Shown: positions 40,767 through 49,355, counted from the first letter of the stretch. The stretch: 64,000 nt of DNA from DASZBR01 sp035943935 (GCA_035943935.1 DASZBR010000020.1:53057-117056), one strand, 5' to 3'. Numbers and translations: made by a program. The notes: generated by a model not told the origin, from the sequence alone.

Positions 40767-41150
40767 ATGTCAGAAAAATATAAGCTAACACCGGTTGAGC
40801 ACGAATTAATGGAAATTCTGTGGAAAATAGGGCAGGGGACGGTTCATGATGTGATGGAACATCTGCCTTACACACGCAAACTTGCGTATACCTCTGTATC
40901 GACCATGTTGCGAATTCTGCAGCAAAAGAAAATTTTGACGGCAGAGAAAATAGGGCGACAACACATTTATCTTCCGCTATTACACAAAGAAAAATTTGCA
41001 ACGCATTCAGTGAATCATATGGTCAATCAGGTTTTTTCGGGGAGTCCTGTTGAATTAGTCGCGTATTTAATGGCTAAAAATAAACTCAGCGGCGATGAAA
41101 TCAAAGAAATTCAAAAGTTATTAAATAATAAGAAAAAGGAGCTGAAATAA
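40767..41150 (+). CDS. BlaI/MecI/CopY family transcriptional repressor
   Basis: 127 residues. Winged helix LTPVEHELMEILWKIGQGTV, then HDVMEHLPYTRKLAYTSVST (recognition helix) and MLRILQQKKILTAEKIGRQH; the C-terminal part forms the dimer and has the usual cleavage-type loop. In staphylococci BlaI is cut by BlaR1 when beta-lactam is sensed. Here the next gene (TAATG overlap) is a BlaR1-like metalloprotease with a different sensor. GAGG precedes the ATG. Confidence 0.88.
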   Translation: MSEKYKLTPVEHELMEILWKIGQGTVHDVMEHLPYTRKLAYTSVSTMLRILQQKKILTAEKIGRQHIYLPLLHKEKFATHSVNHMVNQVFSGSPVELVAYLMAKNKLSGDEIKEIQKLLNNKKKELK

Positions 41151-42706
41151 TGTTCATGCATGATTATGTTATTTTAAATATCGCAATAGCCGTCACTTAT
41201 CTGGTTGTGCGAGCGATGCTGGTATTCCCAAATATATCGTATGCTCATAAATTAAGCTTTTCAAGAGTTGCGTTTATTATGAGTATAGGCTTGTTTTTCA
41301 TAATGCCATTACTACATTTTTCGTCGCACTCACATTTTCAATTAGGGCCAATGATAAGAACGGTTTCAGATGGCTTGGTTTTGCCTCATACCATCATGAG
41401 CCAAGAAATAATGCATGTCGGTGTGTCTCATGCTTTATTTCCACTCAATACCTTGGCGCTACTATTTATAGCATTAGGAGTAGCTGTTTATTTGGGGAAA
41501 TATGTTAAAAATATTATTTATCTTAATAACATTATAAAAACATCTTTTTGTCAGCATCGTATGCATAACATCCATATTTTATTTAGTCAGAATATTGCTA
41601 TGCCATTTTGCTGGAGCTTTTTGAATAAGCATTATATAGCCATGCCGAATAGTTATCTTGAAAGATACGATGATCTTAAGTTGGCCTTGCGTCATGAATT
41701 ACAACATATCCGACAAGGTGATACTTATTGGATACATGGTTTAAATATTATGAAAGCCCTTTGTTTTGTGAATCCATTTATATACTTATGGATAAAATGG
41801 TTTGATTTACTTCAAGAATTTTCATGTGATGAAGCGATTGTGCTTCGTCAGAAAACCTCACCCGCAGCATATGCGCAATGTCTTCTCAACGCAGTGTCGG
41901 AAGTGATGCCTCAATGTGCGTTGGGAATTCGCGGGCTATCGAAGTCCATTTTATATAGGAGAGTTACTATGGTATTTAATTTCAAAGACAGTAAAGCTAA
42001 AGTGGTTACGCTGATCGGACTGTATGTGGGTACGGCGTTAATTGCTTCTACAACGGCGTATGCTATTAATGGCCAATCTTCAACAACGCCGTTAACAATA
42101 CAGCAAGTCGAAAAAATTATTCAACAATCTCATTTTGATAAAAGCTTTCAAATTTCAGCAACACCCGAAGTCGTTGCTGAATTAAATAATATACGCAGCA
42201 GTGATCATGCGCAGGAATATATGTCAGATTCTTTAGAACGCATGAAAACCTATCAGCATTATATTCAAACGCAATTAACGCAAAATAATTTACCGCATGA
42301 ATTATTAGCTATTCCATTAGTTGAATCAGGTTATCAACCGCTCGATCAAAGCAAAAATCCTGTGCAAGCCGCAGGGATATGGCAATTTATTCCACAAACC
42401 GCGAAAAACTTTGGATTGATTATAAATAGTCATCGTGATGATCGTTTAGATACAAAACTTTCGACAAAAGCTGCGATGAGTTATTTAACCGATTTACATA
42501 ATCAATTTAATAACTGGGGTTTGGCTGTAATAAGTTATGAATATGGCGAAGATAATATTTCCATGTATATGAAAGCAGCGCATTCACAAGATATTTGGAC
42601 AATTGCACGTTCATCGTATGCACCGAAAACGATGACGCAATTTATCGCAACATTTGATGCGTCGTTAATTATTATGAAAAATCCATCGCTCTTGAGTAAG
42701 TCATAA
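41150..42706 (+). CDS. BlaR1-like M56 metallopeptidase fused to a lytic transglycosylase (SLT) domain
   Basis: 518 residues. Part 1 (to ~305): helices in the first 120 residues, then the M56 zinc site His182-Glu-Leu-Gln-His186 (LRHELQHIRQGDTYW), a second ligand region FSCDEAIV, and a membrane helix VVTLIGLYVGTALIASTTAY. Part 2 (~365-510), periplasmic: LLAIPLVESGYQP (Glu392, catalytic position of SLT enzymes), AAGIWQFIPQTAKNFGL, DDRLDTKLSTKAAMSYL and LAVISYEYGEDNI, like MltD/Slt70. The penicillin-binding sensor of BlaR1 is replaced. Inference: peptidoglycan or its fragments are sensed and the signal is passed to the protease that inactivates the BlaI-like repressor. Confidence 0.85.
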   Translation: MFMHDYVILNIAIAVTYLVVRAMLVFPNISYAHKLSFSRVAFIMSIGLFFIMPLLHFSSHSHFQLGPMIRTVSDGLVLPHTIMSQEIMHVGVSHALFPLNTLALLFIALGVAVYLGKYVKNIIYLNNIIKTSFCQHRMHNIHILFSQNIAMPFCWSFLNKHYIAMPNSYLERYDDLKLALRHELQHIRQGDTYWIHGLNIMKALCFVNPFIYLWIKWFDLLQEFSCDEAIVLRQKTSPAAYAQCLLNAVSEVMPQCALGIRGLSKSILYRRVTMVFNFKDSKAKVVTLIGLYVGTALIASTTAYAINGQSSTTPLTIQQVEKIIQQSHFDKSFQISATPEVVAELNNIRSSDHAQEYMSDSLERMKTYQHYIQTQLTQNNLPHELLAIPLVESGYQPLDQSKNPVQAAGIWQFIPQTAKNFGLIINSHRDDRLDTKLSTKAAMSYLTDLHNQFNNWGLAVISYEYGEDNISMYMKAAHSQDIWTIARSSYAPKTMTQFIATFDASLIIMKNPSLLSKS

Positions 42707-42708
42707 AC

Positions 42709-43872
42709 ATGCAGTCATTTAATAGCCGAAACCGACGTATTGATTTGCTTAGGGGCATTGCGATTCTTTTGGTGCTCATATTGCATTTTAGTCTCTCATA
42801 CCAGTTAGGCTATAGCGATTTGAACAGAGTTCTCCCGGGTCAATTTATTCAGGAATTTTCAGGGAACGGTAATTATGGCGTGACGATATTCTTTGTAATA
42901 TCGGGGTTTTTGATTACAGGCATGGCACTTCAGCGGTATCACTCACTGGCGAAAATTGACTTGCGTCATTTTTATGTTTATAGATTTGCGCGAATTATGC
43001 CGTGTTTACTATTGGCGTTATTTTTAATTACGGCATTAAGCTTTACGCCACTCAGCATTTTTAAGAATAATCTCAATACCGTCTCGCGACCGTTAGCCAT
43101 TATTTCTGTCCTCACATTTTGGCATAATGTCTTAATGGAAAAAATGGGCTATTTTAATTATTGCTTAAATATCTATTGGTCGTTGTCTGTCGAAGAGGTG
43201 TTCTATTTAGTATTTCCCTTGTTATGTGTTTATTTCAAGCGACTGAGATTTATTGTTATTCTTTGTATTGCGTTGATTGTTATCGCGCCAATACAGAGAA
43301 GCTTTTACCCGCATGATGAAATTACGATGCTATATGGTTATTTTTCGTGTTTTGATGCCATTGCCATGGGGTGTTGTGCGGCAATTTTTGCACGTTTGGT
43401 TACGTTTAAAAAACGATGGCTTGTGAATCTAGTGAAATATGCTGCCATCGTGTGCGGCGTTAGTATTTATTGTTATAGCAATATTACAAGCAATGCTGTT
43501 GTGGGTGTTTCGGGTATGGCGGTGTGCGCAGCGTTACTTTTAATCACGTCAGTTTATCAAAATAACCCAGGTGAACGTTATAAAAATAGTGTGGCGAGAG
43601 GTGTGTGCTGGATGGGTAAAAACAGCTATGAATTATATATGTTTCATATTGTTGTTCTGGCCATCATGAAAGAAATATGTACACCGGAAATGCTGGGTGG
43701 CTTTACCAAAATACTGTGGTTTTTATTATTTATATCAGTATCCGTAATAGTATCAGGTGTAATTGCGACGTTTTATTCGCAAGTGCTGAATAATAAGCTA
43801 AGGAGAATCTTGTTGATGGGCAACCGTAGTACTCGTAGCCCGGATGAAGCTTTAGCGGAATCCGGGAATTAA
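42709..43872 (+). CDS. Acyltransferase family 3 (OafA/YrhL-like) membrane protein
   Basis: 387 residues with about ten membrane helices. RRIDLLRGIAILLVLILHFS holds the signature Arg and His, and NIYWSLSVEEVFYLVFPLLC follows; both are family marks of integral membrane acyltransferases that O-acetylate surface sugars or peptidoglycan. It begins two bases after the M56-SLT gene stop, so it is in the same transcript, which hints at a cell-wall role. The last 13 codons lie in a REP-like element (43835 on), which supplies the stop codon. Confidence 0.8.
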   Translation: MQSFNSRNRRIDLLRGIAILLVLILHFSLSYQLGYSDLNRVLPGQFIQEFSGNGNYGVTIFFVISGFLITGMALQRYHSLAKIDLRHFYVYRFARIMPCLLLALFLITALSFTPLSIFKNNLNTVSRPLAIISVLTFWHNVLMEKMGYFNYCLNIYWSLSVEEVFYLVFPLLCVYFKRLRFIVILCIALIVIAPIQRSFYPHDEITMLYGYFSCFDAIAMGCCAAIFARLVTFKKRWLVNLVKYAAIVCGVSIYCYSNITSNAVVGVSGMAVCAALLLITSVYQNNPGERYKNSVARGVCWMGKNSYELYMFHIVVLAIMKEICTPEMLGGFTKILWFLLFISVSVIVSGVIATFYSQVLNNKLRRILLMGNRSTRSPDEALAESGN

Positions 43873-43919
43873 TAGCTTTTTGTTCCCGGGTTTCGCGCTG
43901 CGCGCTCTACCCGGGCTAC
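43835..43919. repeat. GTAGCCCGG...CCGGGCTAC inverted repeat
   Basis: About 85 bases starting GTAGCCCGGATGAAGC and ending CTACCCGGGCTAC, with inner TCCGGG/CCCGGG pairing. REP-like element, same family as 27202-27223. It covers the 3' end of the acyltransferase gene and abuts the convergent merR gene. Confidence 0.7.
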
Positions 43920-43921
43920 TA

Positions 43922-44869
43922 TTACTTTTTTGCGTACTTCTTCAACCAGTCTTTTCGAGATTGTGGAATTTCGTCGATAGACATGATTTTGTGATACAGC
44001 TCATCTTTTAAAGCCTGATTATTATCATACATATCAGTTAATAATTTATTCCATGCAGCGAGCACTTCTTCCGTAGTATGCGTATCAATTTTATCCAATA
44101 CGTTTCGAATGCGTTGTGAGTGATAGGCGTGCATCGCTTTATCTAGCCATTCAACGCCGTTCTGGGATAATCCATGATCATGTGTTCCGTGTCCTGCCTT
44201 AAAACCTTTTTCCCAAATGGCTTTGGATAATACCGCGTTTTTATTGCCGTATAAATTTTTAACCCATGTCATACAGCGTTCAGCTATTTTTATACTGGAC
44301 GGTGTGCTGGGATCTTTATTTAAATTATCATGAACGGCTTGAACGATGTTGTCCCATTCACGGTGTGCCGCTTCTTTCTCCGTTTCGGTAAAGCGCGTTT
44401 TTAATTCTTGTTCAAAATTTGCATAATCTTTTAATTCAGTCGGTGATAATATTTTTGCCACCCACGTGTTTTCCAATTGCTGTGTCATACGGTATACCTC
44501 TATCGAGTTAATAACAGTTTCCCAAGGAATGGATTTATCGTGACTGTGATCAGCAATAATATCTTTTAATGTCTGACTGGCGATTGAAAGGGCTTGGGCT
44601 TTTTCTTCCAAGAATTTAGACTGCGTCATAAAGTGATCAATCAAATTCATGTCTGAATTTAATAATTTTTTAATATGCGCCAATTCAAAACCAAAAAACT
44701 TTAACGCGAGTATCTGCTGTAGCGTTGATAAATCTTTTTCAGAGTACACACGATAGCCATTCGGTAATCGATCTGACGGTTTCAGTAAATTAATGCGATC
44801 GTAGTGGTGCAGTGTTTGCACCGAAACATGTGTTAATTTACTTAAGTCTTTTACGTACCATTGAGTCAT
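43922..44869 (-). CDS. MerR family regulator with TipAS-like ligand-binding domain
   Basis: 315 residues. Residues 1-75 are a MerR winged helix: WYVKDLSKLTHVSVQTLHHY, LPNGYRVYSEKDL, LALKFFGFELAHIKKLL. After a coiled-coil link the C-terminal part (KTRFTETEKEAAHREWDNIV; AMHAYHSQRIRNVL) resembles the TipAS antibiotic-recognition domain, which binds thiopeptides in TipA. It likely activates a resistance or stress gene on ligand binding; the target is not evident. Confidence 0.8.
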   Translation of the reverse strand: MTQWYVKDLSKLTHVSVQTLHHYDRINLLKPSDRLPNGYRVYSEKDLSTLQQILALKFFGFELAHIKKLLNSDMNLIDHFMTQSKFLEEKAQALSIASQTLKDIIADHSHDKSIPWETVINSIEVYRMTQQLENTWVAKILSPTELKDYANFEQELKTRFTETEKEAAHREWDNIVQAVHDNLNKDPSTPSSIKIAERCMTWVKNLYGNKNAVLSKAIWEKGFKAGHGTHDHGLSQNGVEWLDKAMHAYHSQRIRNVLDKIDTHTTEEVLAAWNKLLTDMYDNNQALKDELYHKIMSIDEIPQSRKDWLKKYAKK

Positions 44870-44939
44870 CGTTTTTCCTCTGTTTTCACAGGATAGGGGA
44901 TATAGTTGCTATAGGGTCAAGTATTTTATATTTTAGCGC

Positions 44940-44967
44940 TTCACTTTCATATGATAGAGAGTATAAT
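44940..44967 (+). promoter_or_regulatory. Promoter of the toxin-antitoxin pair
   Basis: -35-like TTCACT (44940-44945), 16 bp, perfect -10 TATAAT (44962-44967), 38 bases before the ATG at 45006. The spacer contains CATATG, a small palindrome that could be part of an operator. Confidence 0.5.
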
Positions 44968-45005
44968 CGCTCCCACGTAATTTTAAGAGTAGTTTGGAGT
45001 TCTAT

Positions 45006-45212
45006 ATGGCAATTAAGACATCAACATTTTCAGGCTGGCGGCTTTCAGGTGAAGACGCAGACGCTTTCTTGAAACAAATCAGCGACCCAAGACCTAACCC
45101 ATTAGCGCAAGCTGCGTTGAAGCGTGGCGAAAAATATGCGAAAGAATATATTAAAAAAGGCTTTTTCACGATTAAACTTCCAGTTAAGGATAACTCTCAA
45201 TACGAGGATTAA
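45006..45212 (+). CDS. Putative TacA/DUF1778-like antitoxin without the RHH domain
   Basis: 68 residues. The middle part (WRLSGEDADAFLKQISDPRP followed by NPLAQAAL) resembles the C-terminal toxin-blocking segment of DUF1778 antitoxins (LSxEDWxAFxxALDxPPxPN). The N-terminal ribbon-helix-helix that these proteins use for DNA binding is absent; only 11 residues come before. A Lys-rich tail follows (KRGEKYAKEYIKKGF). It is three bases upstream of a GNAT gene of the toxin type. GGAG before ATG. Assignment is by context plus weak motif match. Confidence 0.55.
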   Translation: MAIKTSTFSGWRLSGEDADAFLKQISDPRPNPLAQAALKRGEKYAKEYIKKGFFTIKLPVKDNSQYED

Positions 45213-45215
45213 CTC

Positions 45216-45806
45216 ATGTTCAATATCAATAATAATTTCATTGTGCAGCAGATAAAAGCTACAGACGATACCTCAAAGCTTTCTCTTGGTAACCAAAGTT
45301 ATACTCCCTTAAAGATCTTCCTCAAAAAAAATGCTTTTGACTTTCATCAATATGAAATAGCAAAAACTTTTGTTCTGATTAATCCCGAATTATCACCGAC
45401 TAGAATATGGGGATATTTGTCACTGATGAATAGTGAAGTTGTTTTAAATGAGAAGCAACGACCGAGAGAAACTCTCGCTACAAAAAGATATGAAGCATTT
45501 CCTGCAGTTAAAATCGCAAGATTAGCAGTTGATAAGTCGTTACATGGTCAAGGGTTGGGCCGTATATTAATAGAGTGGTGTATGAATCATCTTCGGTTTT
45601 TAATTATGCCGAATGTGGGCTGTAGATTTTTGGTTGTTGAATCTAAGCGTGAGTCGGTGGGCTTTTATCAAAAATCAGGCTTTATTATATTAAATACAGA
45701 GTCAAATTGTGCTGATGAACATCCTCTGATGTATTTTGATATGTATGAGTCAAATCTTCTTGAAAAACCTAATGTTTCTCACGATAAGTTAGGTGAATAT
45801 GTTTGA
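45216..45806 (+). CDS. GNAT acetyltransferase, TacT/AtaT-like putative toxin
   Basis: 196 residues. The central core EAFPAVKIARLAVDKSLHGQ then GLGRILIEWCM and FLVVESKRESVGFYQKSGF is the pattern of TacT-type toxins, which acetylate aminoacyl-tRNA and stop translation. The pattern AxKIARLAVDxxxxGxGxG holds acetyl-CoA, and Tyr in FYQKSGF is the expected catalytic Tyr. Gene order (small gene, then GNAT, gap of three bases) matches TacAT. It could instead be a metabolic acetyltransferase. Confidence 0.7.
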   Translation: MFNINNNFIVQQIKATDDTSKLSLGNQSYTPLKIFLKKNAFDFHQYEIAKTFVLINPELSPTRIWGYLSLMNSEVVLNEKQRPRETLATKRYEAFPAVKIARLAVDKSLHGQGLGRILIEWCMNHLRFLIMPNVGCRFLVVESKRESVGFYQKSGFIILNTESNCADEHPLMYFDMYESNLLEKPNVSHDKLGEYV

Positions 45807-45823
45807 TTAAGCGATAACAACGA

Positions 45824-46408
45824 TTAAGCTACAAATAAAAAACTCGTATCCTCACACAACTTCAGCAAATCTTGATACGGACCGGTGCAGGAATTTTTTC
45901 CTGCATGTTCAAATCGGGCGATAATCGCAATCAAATAATCCGCTGATGCAGAAATGATTTTATATTCGCTACCGGTAAATTTTTTATTTCTATAGTTTTC
46001 GTAGGCTTTATACTTTGCCAAAGCTTCTCTTATTATAGGTTTGTGTGCATCTTCCAGAGTGCCGTCTATATATTCATAAAATCCGCTATACGCATGATGA
46101 ATATCAAAAATAGGTGATAAGACTTTAGGTGCAGGATAATTTTCATGTGAGAGTATATCTATAATATTATTCATGGTTGTTAGATAAGATTGAGAGATTA
46201 GTGGTGAGTGTATCTTTAAAATAATTTTTTTGCCGGATTCCAGTTGTAATCCAAGTGTTACACCAATACTGGCATGAATAAAAATGACTTTATCCAACGC
46301 ATCATTAAAATAATGTTTAATTTTATTTTCGATGAGCGGCAGGAGGGTTTCGATATCCTCGGTTCCAATAACATCTTTAATAATGCGTTTATCTTCGTCG
46401 TCTAGCAT
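45824..46408 (-). CDS. Truncated kinase-like (APH N-lobe) protein
   Basis: 194 residues. FIHASIGVTLGLQLESGKKI and ILKIHSP look like the Gly-rich and Lys strands of aminoglycoside phosphotransferase N-lobes; LSHENYPAPKVLSPIFDI and SGFYEYIDGTLEDAHKP are typical hinge sequences. The catalytic HGDxxxxN loop and the metal-binding Asp of the C-lobe are absent; the frame ends where they would begin. It is probably inactive, or a remnant. Last gene of the SRPBCC-marR operon; overlaps marR by seven bases. Confidence 0.5.
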   Translation of the reverse strand: MLDDEDKRIIKDVIGTEDIETLLPLIENKIKHYFNDALDKVIFIHASIGVTLGLQLESGKKIILKIHSPLISQSYLTTMNNIIDILSHENYPAPKVLSPIFDIHHAYSGFYEYIDGTLEDAHKPIIREALAKYKAYENYRNKKFTGSEYKIISASADYLIAIIARFEHAGKNSCTGPYQDLLKLCEDTSFLFVA

Positions 46409-46869
46409 TCTAGTACCTCAGAAAGTACGCTCAAAATGGTAGTCAATGATTTTTGATGTGTGGTTTCTAGGATATCAAAAAAGGCTCTATCAACATTTTC
46501 AACGATAGGCACTAGCTTAGATGCAATGGCTTTGCCTTTTGCCGTTAACCGTACAGATTTGGCGCGTGTATCATCCGCATGTTCAGCGCGTTTTATATAG
46601 CCATCGAGTGCTAATTTTTTCAGGGATTTAGAAACGGTCATCTTATCCAGTTTTGATTGCTTGGCAATGACTATTTGCGTGGGGTTCTCATTATGGGTCT
46701 CAAACCATAATACAATGGCGAGAATAACAAACTGCGCATGCGAAATATTATGTTTATCTAAAGCTTTTTTAATAAACCGCTGCCATGTAATAGTCGTTTG
46801 CCATAGTAATAGCCCAAGGCTTTCTTCAGCTTTTTCGACACTAAATACCGATTGAGTTATTTTAGCCAT
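46402..46869 (-). CDS. MarR family transcriptional regulator
   Basis: 155 residues. Winged helix TQIVIAKQSKLDKMTVSKSL then KKLALDGYIKRAEHADDTRA and KSVRLTAKGKAI, the MarR wing with Asp-Xaa-Arg. Dimer helices lie at each end. It probably controls its own operon (SRPBCC protein, itself, kinase fragment) in answer to a small ligand. Start overlaps the previous gene by eight bases. Confidence 0.85.
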   Translation of the reverse strand: MAKITQSVFSVEKAEESLGLLLWQTTITWQRFIKKALDKHNISHAQFVILAIVLWFETHNENPTQIVIAKQSKLDKMTVSKSLKKLALDGYIKRAEHADDTRAKSVRLTAKGKAIASKLVPIVENVDRAFFDILETTHQKSLTTILSVLSEVLEC

Positions 46870-47287
46870 GTTTTTTTCTCGCGAAATTAACTAATACATC
46901 CATTTGATGGGGAGCCGCGTTTGCAACATTACGGGCAACTAATTTTACCCAAATAAAACTCAGCCAACCCGTAACCGTAATAGTATTGGTAATACGTAAG
47001 CCTTCCGATGTTTCTTCAAGCACGTGATCATCAAACATGGTTGCGCCAATAAATTTACAGTAATCCGTAAACTGTTTATTTGGAATGACTGTGGATAATA
47101 TGATTTTAATATTGGGACCGCCTTTGGGTTTTAGAATAAAGTCGGTACCCGCAATAAATGGTTTTTCCATTTTGCAGTATTCTAATTCTCTATCCCAGAC
47201 CGGCCAGTGATTGACATCGGCCCAATACGCCCAAATCGCTTCTTTGGTAACACCCGTATAAATTTTGCTAAACGTTCTCGACCACAT
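46862..47287 (-). CDS. SRPBCC family (polyketide cyclase/START-like) protein
   Basis: 141 residues. TKEAIWAYWADVNHWPVWDR near the start is the typical SRPBCC beginning; then KPKGGPNIKIILSTVIPNKQ, a beta sheet, and a long C-terminal helix (KLVARNVANAAPHQMDVLV). Such proteins bind hydrophobic ligands. GGAG precedes the ATG. First gene of the operon with marR. Confidence 0.75.
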   Translation of the reverse strand: MWSRTFSKIYTGVTKEAIWAYWADVNHWPVWDRELEYCKMEKPFIAGTDFILKPKGGPNIKIILSTVIPNKQFTDYCKFIGATMFDDHVLEETSEGLRITNTITVTGWLSFIWVKLVARNVANAAPHQMDVLVNFARKKHG

Positions 47288-47338
47288 GCTAGCTCCTTAA
47301 TGGTAAATAAGAATATAGTATATGAGTTTACGAATAGA

Positions 47339-47707
47339 TCAAGCGTGAGGCTCGTGACACACGGCTTCTATATTATGGCCATCGGGATCTAACACAAAAG
47401 CGCCGTAATAATTGGGGTGATAGATTTCGCGAACGCCGGGTGGGCCATTATCTTTTCCGCCAGCCGCAATTGCAGCTCTATGAAATTCATTGACCGTTTT
47501 TCTGTCTTTGGCTTGAAAGGCGATATGAATACCCGGAGAAGTAGCGGTTCCATCGCGAAGCCATAAATACGGCTTGCCGTTGATAGAAAATCCTACCCAT
47601 TTTTCCCATACCATAAATAATTCATAACCTAAGGGTTTTAGTGCAGCCAAATAAAAATCTTTGCTTTTTGTGATGTCGCTGACGTCTAAGCCGATGTGAT
47701 CTAACAT
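47339..47707 (-). CDS. VOC (glyoxalase/dioxygenase) superfamily protein
   Basis: 122 residues. LDHIGLDVSDITKSKDFYLA then LKPLGYELFM, HIAFQAKDRKTVNEFHRAAI and YHPNYYGAFVLDPDGHNIEA: the two beta-alpha-beta-beta-beta modules with His, His and Glu metal positions. The reaction is not evident. AGGAG precedes the ATG. Confidence 0.8.
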   Translation of the reverse strand: MLDHIGLDVSDITKSKDFYLAALKPLGYELFMVWEKWVGFSINGKPYLWLRDGTATSPGIHIAFQAKDRKTVNEFHRAAIAAGGKDNGPPGVREIYHPNYYGAFVLDPDGHNIEAVCHEPHA

Positions 47708-47727
47708 ATTATTTCTCCTGTAATAAA

Positions 47728-48366
47728 TTAAGACACATAAATTTCAATACGTTCTCTGCCTTTCCCAGGATTCACTCTCTTAAGACGTATCGTTCCCATT
47801 TCGCCCGTTCTTTTTATATGCGTGCCACCACATGGAACTTGAGAAAACTCGTTTATTTTCCAATATCGTCTTTCGTTTTTCTCATCACTGAATGCGCTGA
47901 TGATGTCTTGATTGGAGTTTATAATATCTTGTGCGGCTTGTTGTAATTCAGGCAGAAACGGCGTGATGTTCTGATTCCATTCAAAATCAATGCGTGATTT
48001 ATCTTGGGCAATATGTGCGCCGACTTTAATGACATCAGGGAATTTCTGACAAACCAATTCTAATACCACTTCTGCGGCAAAATGTAATCGCATTAATTTA
48101 TAACGGCGTTCCCAGTCAATGATGACTTTTACGGGATCACCCGGATTTAAGCCATGATTTTCTGTCAGAGTATAAAAAATCTCTTTATCAGCTTTTTTAG
48201 CGTCTAAAACAGCATGTCCACCAATAGTGCCATGGTCGCTTTCTTGCCCGCCAGAAAAGGCATAGAAAATAGTATCTTTCAGCGTAATTTTATCTGCATC
48301 AACCGTTTGAACAATAGTGTCGAGCTCAGTAAGATAGGGGTCTTGCCAGAAAATCTTTGTTGTCAT
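47728..48366 (-). CDS. Alanyl-tRNA editing protein AlaX
   Basis: 212 residues, medium AlaX form: free-standing editing domain related to the second half of AlaRS, which removes serine or glycine wrongly joined to tRNA-Ala. TIFYAFSGGQESDHGTIGG (usual FYPxGGGQxxDxG) and the zinc motif PCGGTHIKRTGEMG are present. The first zinc motif, normally HxxxH, reads His-Phe-Ala-Ala-Glu (RLHFAAEVVLELV), so Glu may replace one His. GGAG precedes the ATG. Confidence 0.82.
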   Translation of the reverse strand: MTTKIFWQDPYLTELDTIVQTVDADKITLKDTIFYAFSGGQESDHGTIGGHAVLDAKKADKEIFYTLTENHGLNPGDPVKVIIDWERRYKLMRLHFAAEVVLELVCQKFPDVIKVGAHIAQDKSRIDFEWNQNITPFLPELQQAAQDIINSNQDIISAFSDEKNERRYWKINEFSQVPCGGTHIKRTGEMGTIRLKRVNPGKGRERIEIYVS

Positions 48367-48452
48367 GGCGGTTGTTCTCCAAAAAAGTCACTTGAAAAAG
48401 TATAACCGTAGTCAGCTTTTTTAGGAATTTCTTTCAGTAATGGGAGTATTAA

Positions 48453-49355
48453 ATGATGCAAGCTACACAAGAAATCTGGCAAAACGGAAAGTTTGTTTCA
48501 TGGGATGACGCAAAAATACACGTATTATCACATACCCTCCATTATGGCGGTGGTGCGTTTGAAGGCATTCGATTTTATAAAACCGAAAAGGGCCCTGCGA
48601 TTTTTCGTTTAGAAGAACATGTGGATAGATTATTTTATTCTGCAAATGCGTTGAAAATAGTTATCCCCTATACGCCCCATGAAATAATTAGCGCTATTAA
48701 AGAAACTGTGAAAAAAAGTAAACTGGAGTCAGGCTATATTCGTCCGATTGCTTTTTATGGTTTAGGTGGACTTCGTGTAAATCCTATCGGCAATCCGGTG
48801 GAATGTGTGATTGCGTGTTGGCCGTGGGGTGCTTATCTTCCACACGAAGCGGTTGATGTAAAAACCAGTTCGTATATTCGAATTCATCCGGATTCAACCA
48901 TCGTCGATGCAAAATTATGCGGACATTATGTCAATGGCATTTTGGCGTCATTGGAATTACACGGCACGCATTATCATGAAGCTTTATTTTTAGACAGTAA
49001 TGGATATGTGACAGAAGGCGTGGGTGAAAATTTCTTTATGATTAAATCCGGCGTTGTTTATACCCCAAAATTAGGCGGTATTCTTTCGGGATTAACGCGC
49101 GATGCCATCATAAAATTATTAGATAAACTAAACTATAAAGTAGTCGAAGCGGATATTACCTTAGAAGAAGCGTATCAAGCAGACGAAGCTTTTTTTACCG
49201 GCACTGCAGCGGAAGTGACTATAATTAGATCGATTGATGATAAAGTTTTGGGTGATGGAATAGTGGGTGAGCTTACAGCGAAAATTAAAAAATCTTATCT
49301 GGATATTGTTCATGGCAGAGAGGCGGAGTTTGAGAATTACTTAACGTATCTCTAA
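48453..49355 (+). CDS. ilvE: Branched-chain amino acid aminotransferase
   Basis: 300 residues, PLP fold type IV. It forms Leu, Ile and Val from their keto acids. Signatures: HTLHYGGGAFEGIRFYKTEK, SGYIRPIAFYG, the PLP Lys in CGHYVNGILASLE (Lys at DAKLCGHY), DSNGYVTEGVGENFFMI and GILSGLTRDAI with FFTGTAAEVTII. Plain monocistronic gene, GGGAG before ATGATG. Confidence 0.93.
   Translation: MMQATQEIWQNGKFVSWDDAKIHVLSHTLHYGGGAFEGIRFYKTEKGPAIFRLEEHVDRLFYSANALKIVIPYTPHEIISAIKETVKKSKLESGYIRPIAFYGLGGLRVNPIGNPVECVIACWPWGAYLPHEAVDVKTSSYIRIHPDSTIVDAKLCGHYVNGILASLELHGTHYHEALFLDSNGYVTEGVGENFFMIKSGVVYTPKLGGILSGLTRDAIIKLLDKLNYKVVEADITLEEAYQADEAFFTGTAAEVTIIRSIDDKVLGDGIVGELTAKIKKSYLDIVHGREAEFENYLTYL

Noticed and set aside
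35010..42706. OXA gene as direct partner of the blaI-type regulator
   Set aside because: They are 5 kb apart with other transcription units and tmRNA between; the palindromes at 40696-40732 were not seen ahead of the OXA gene.
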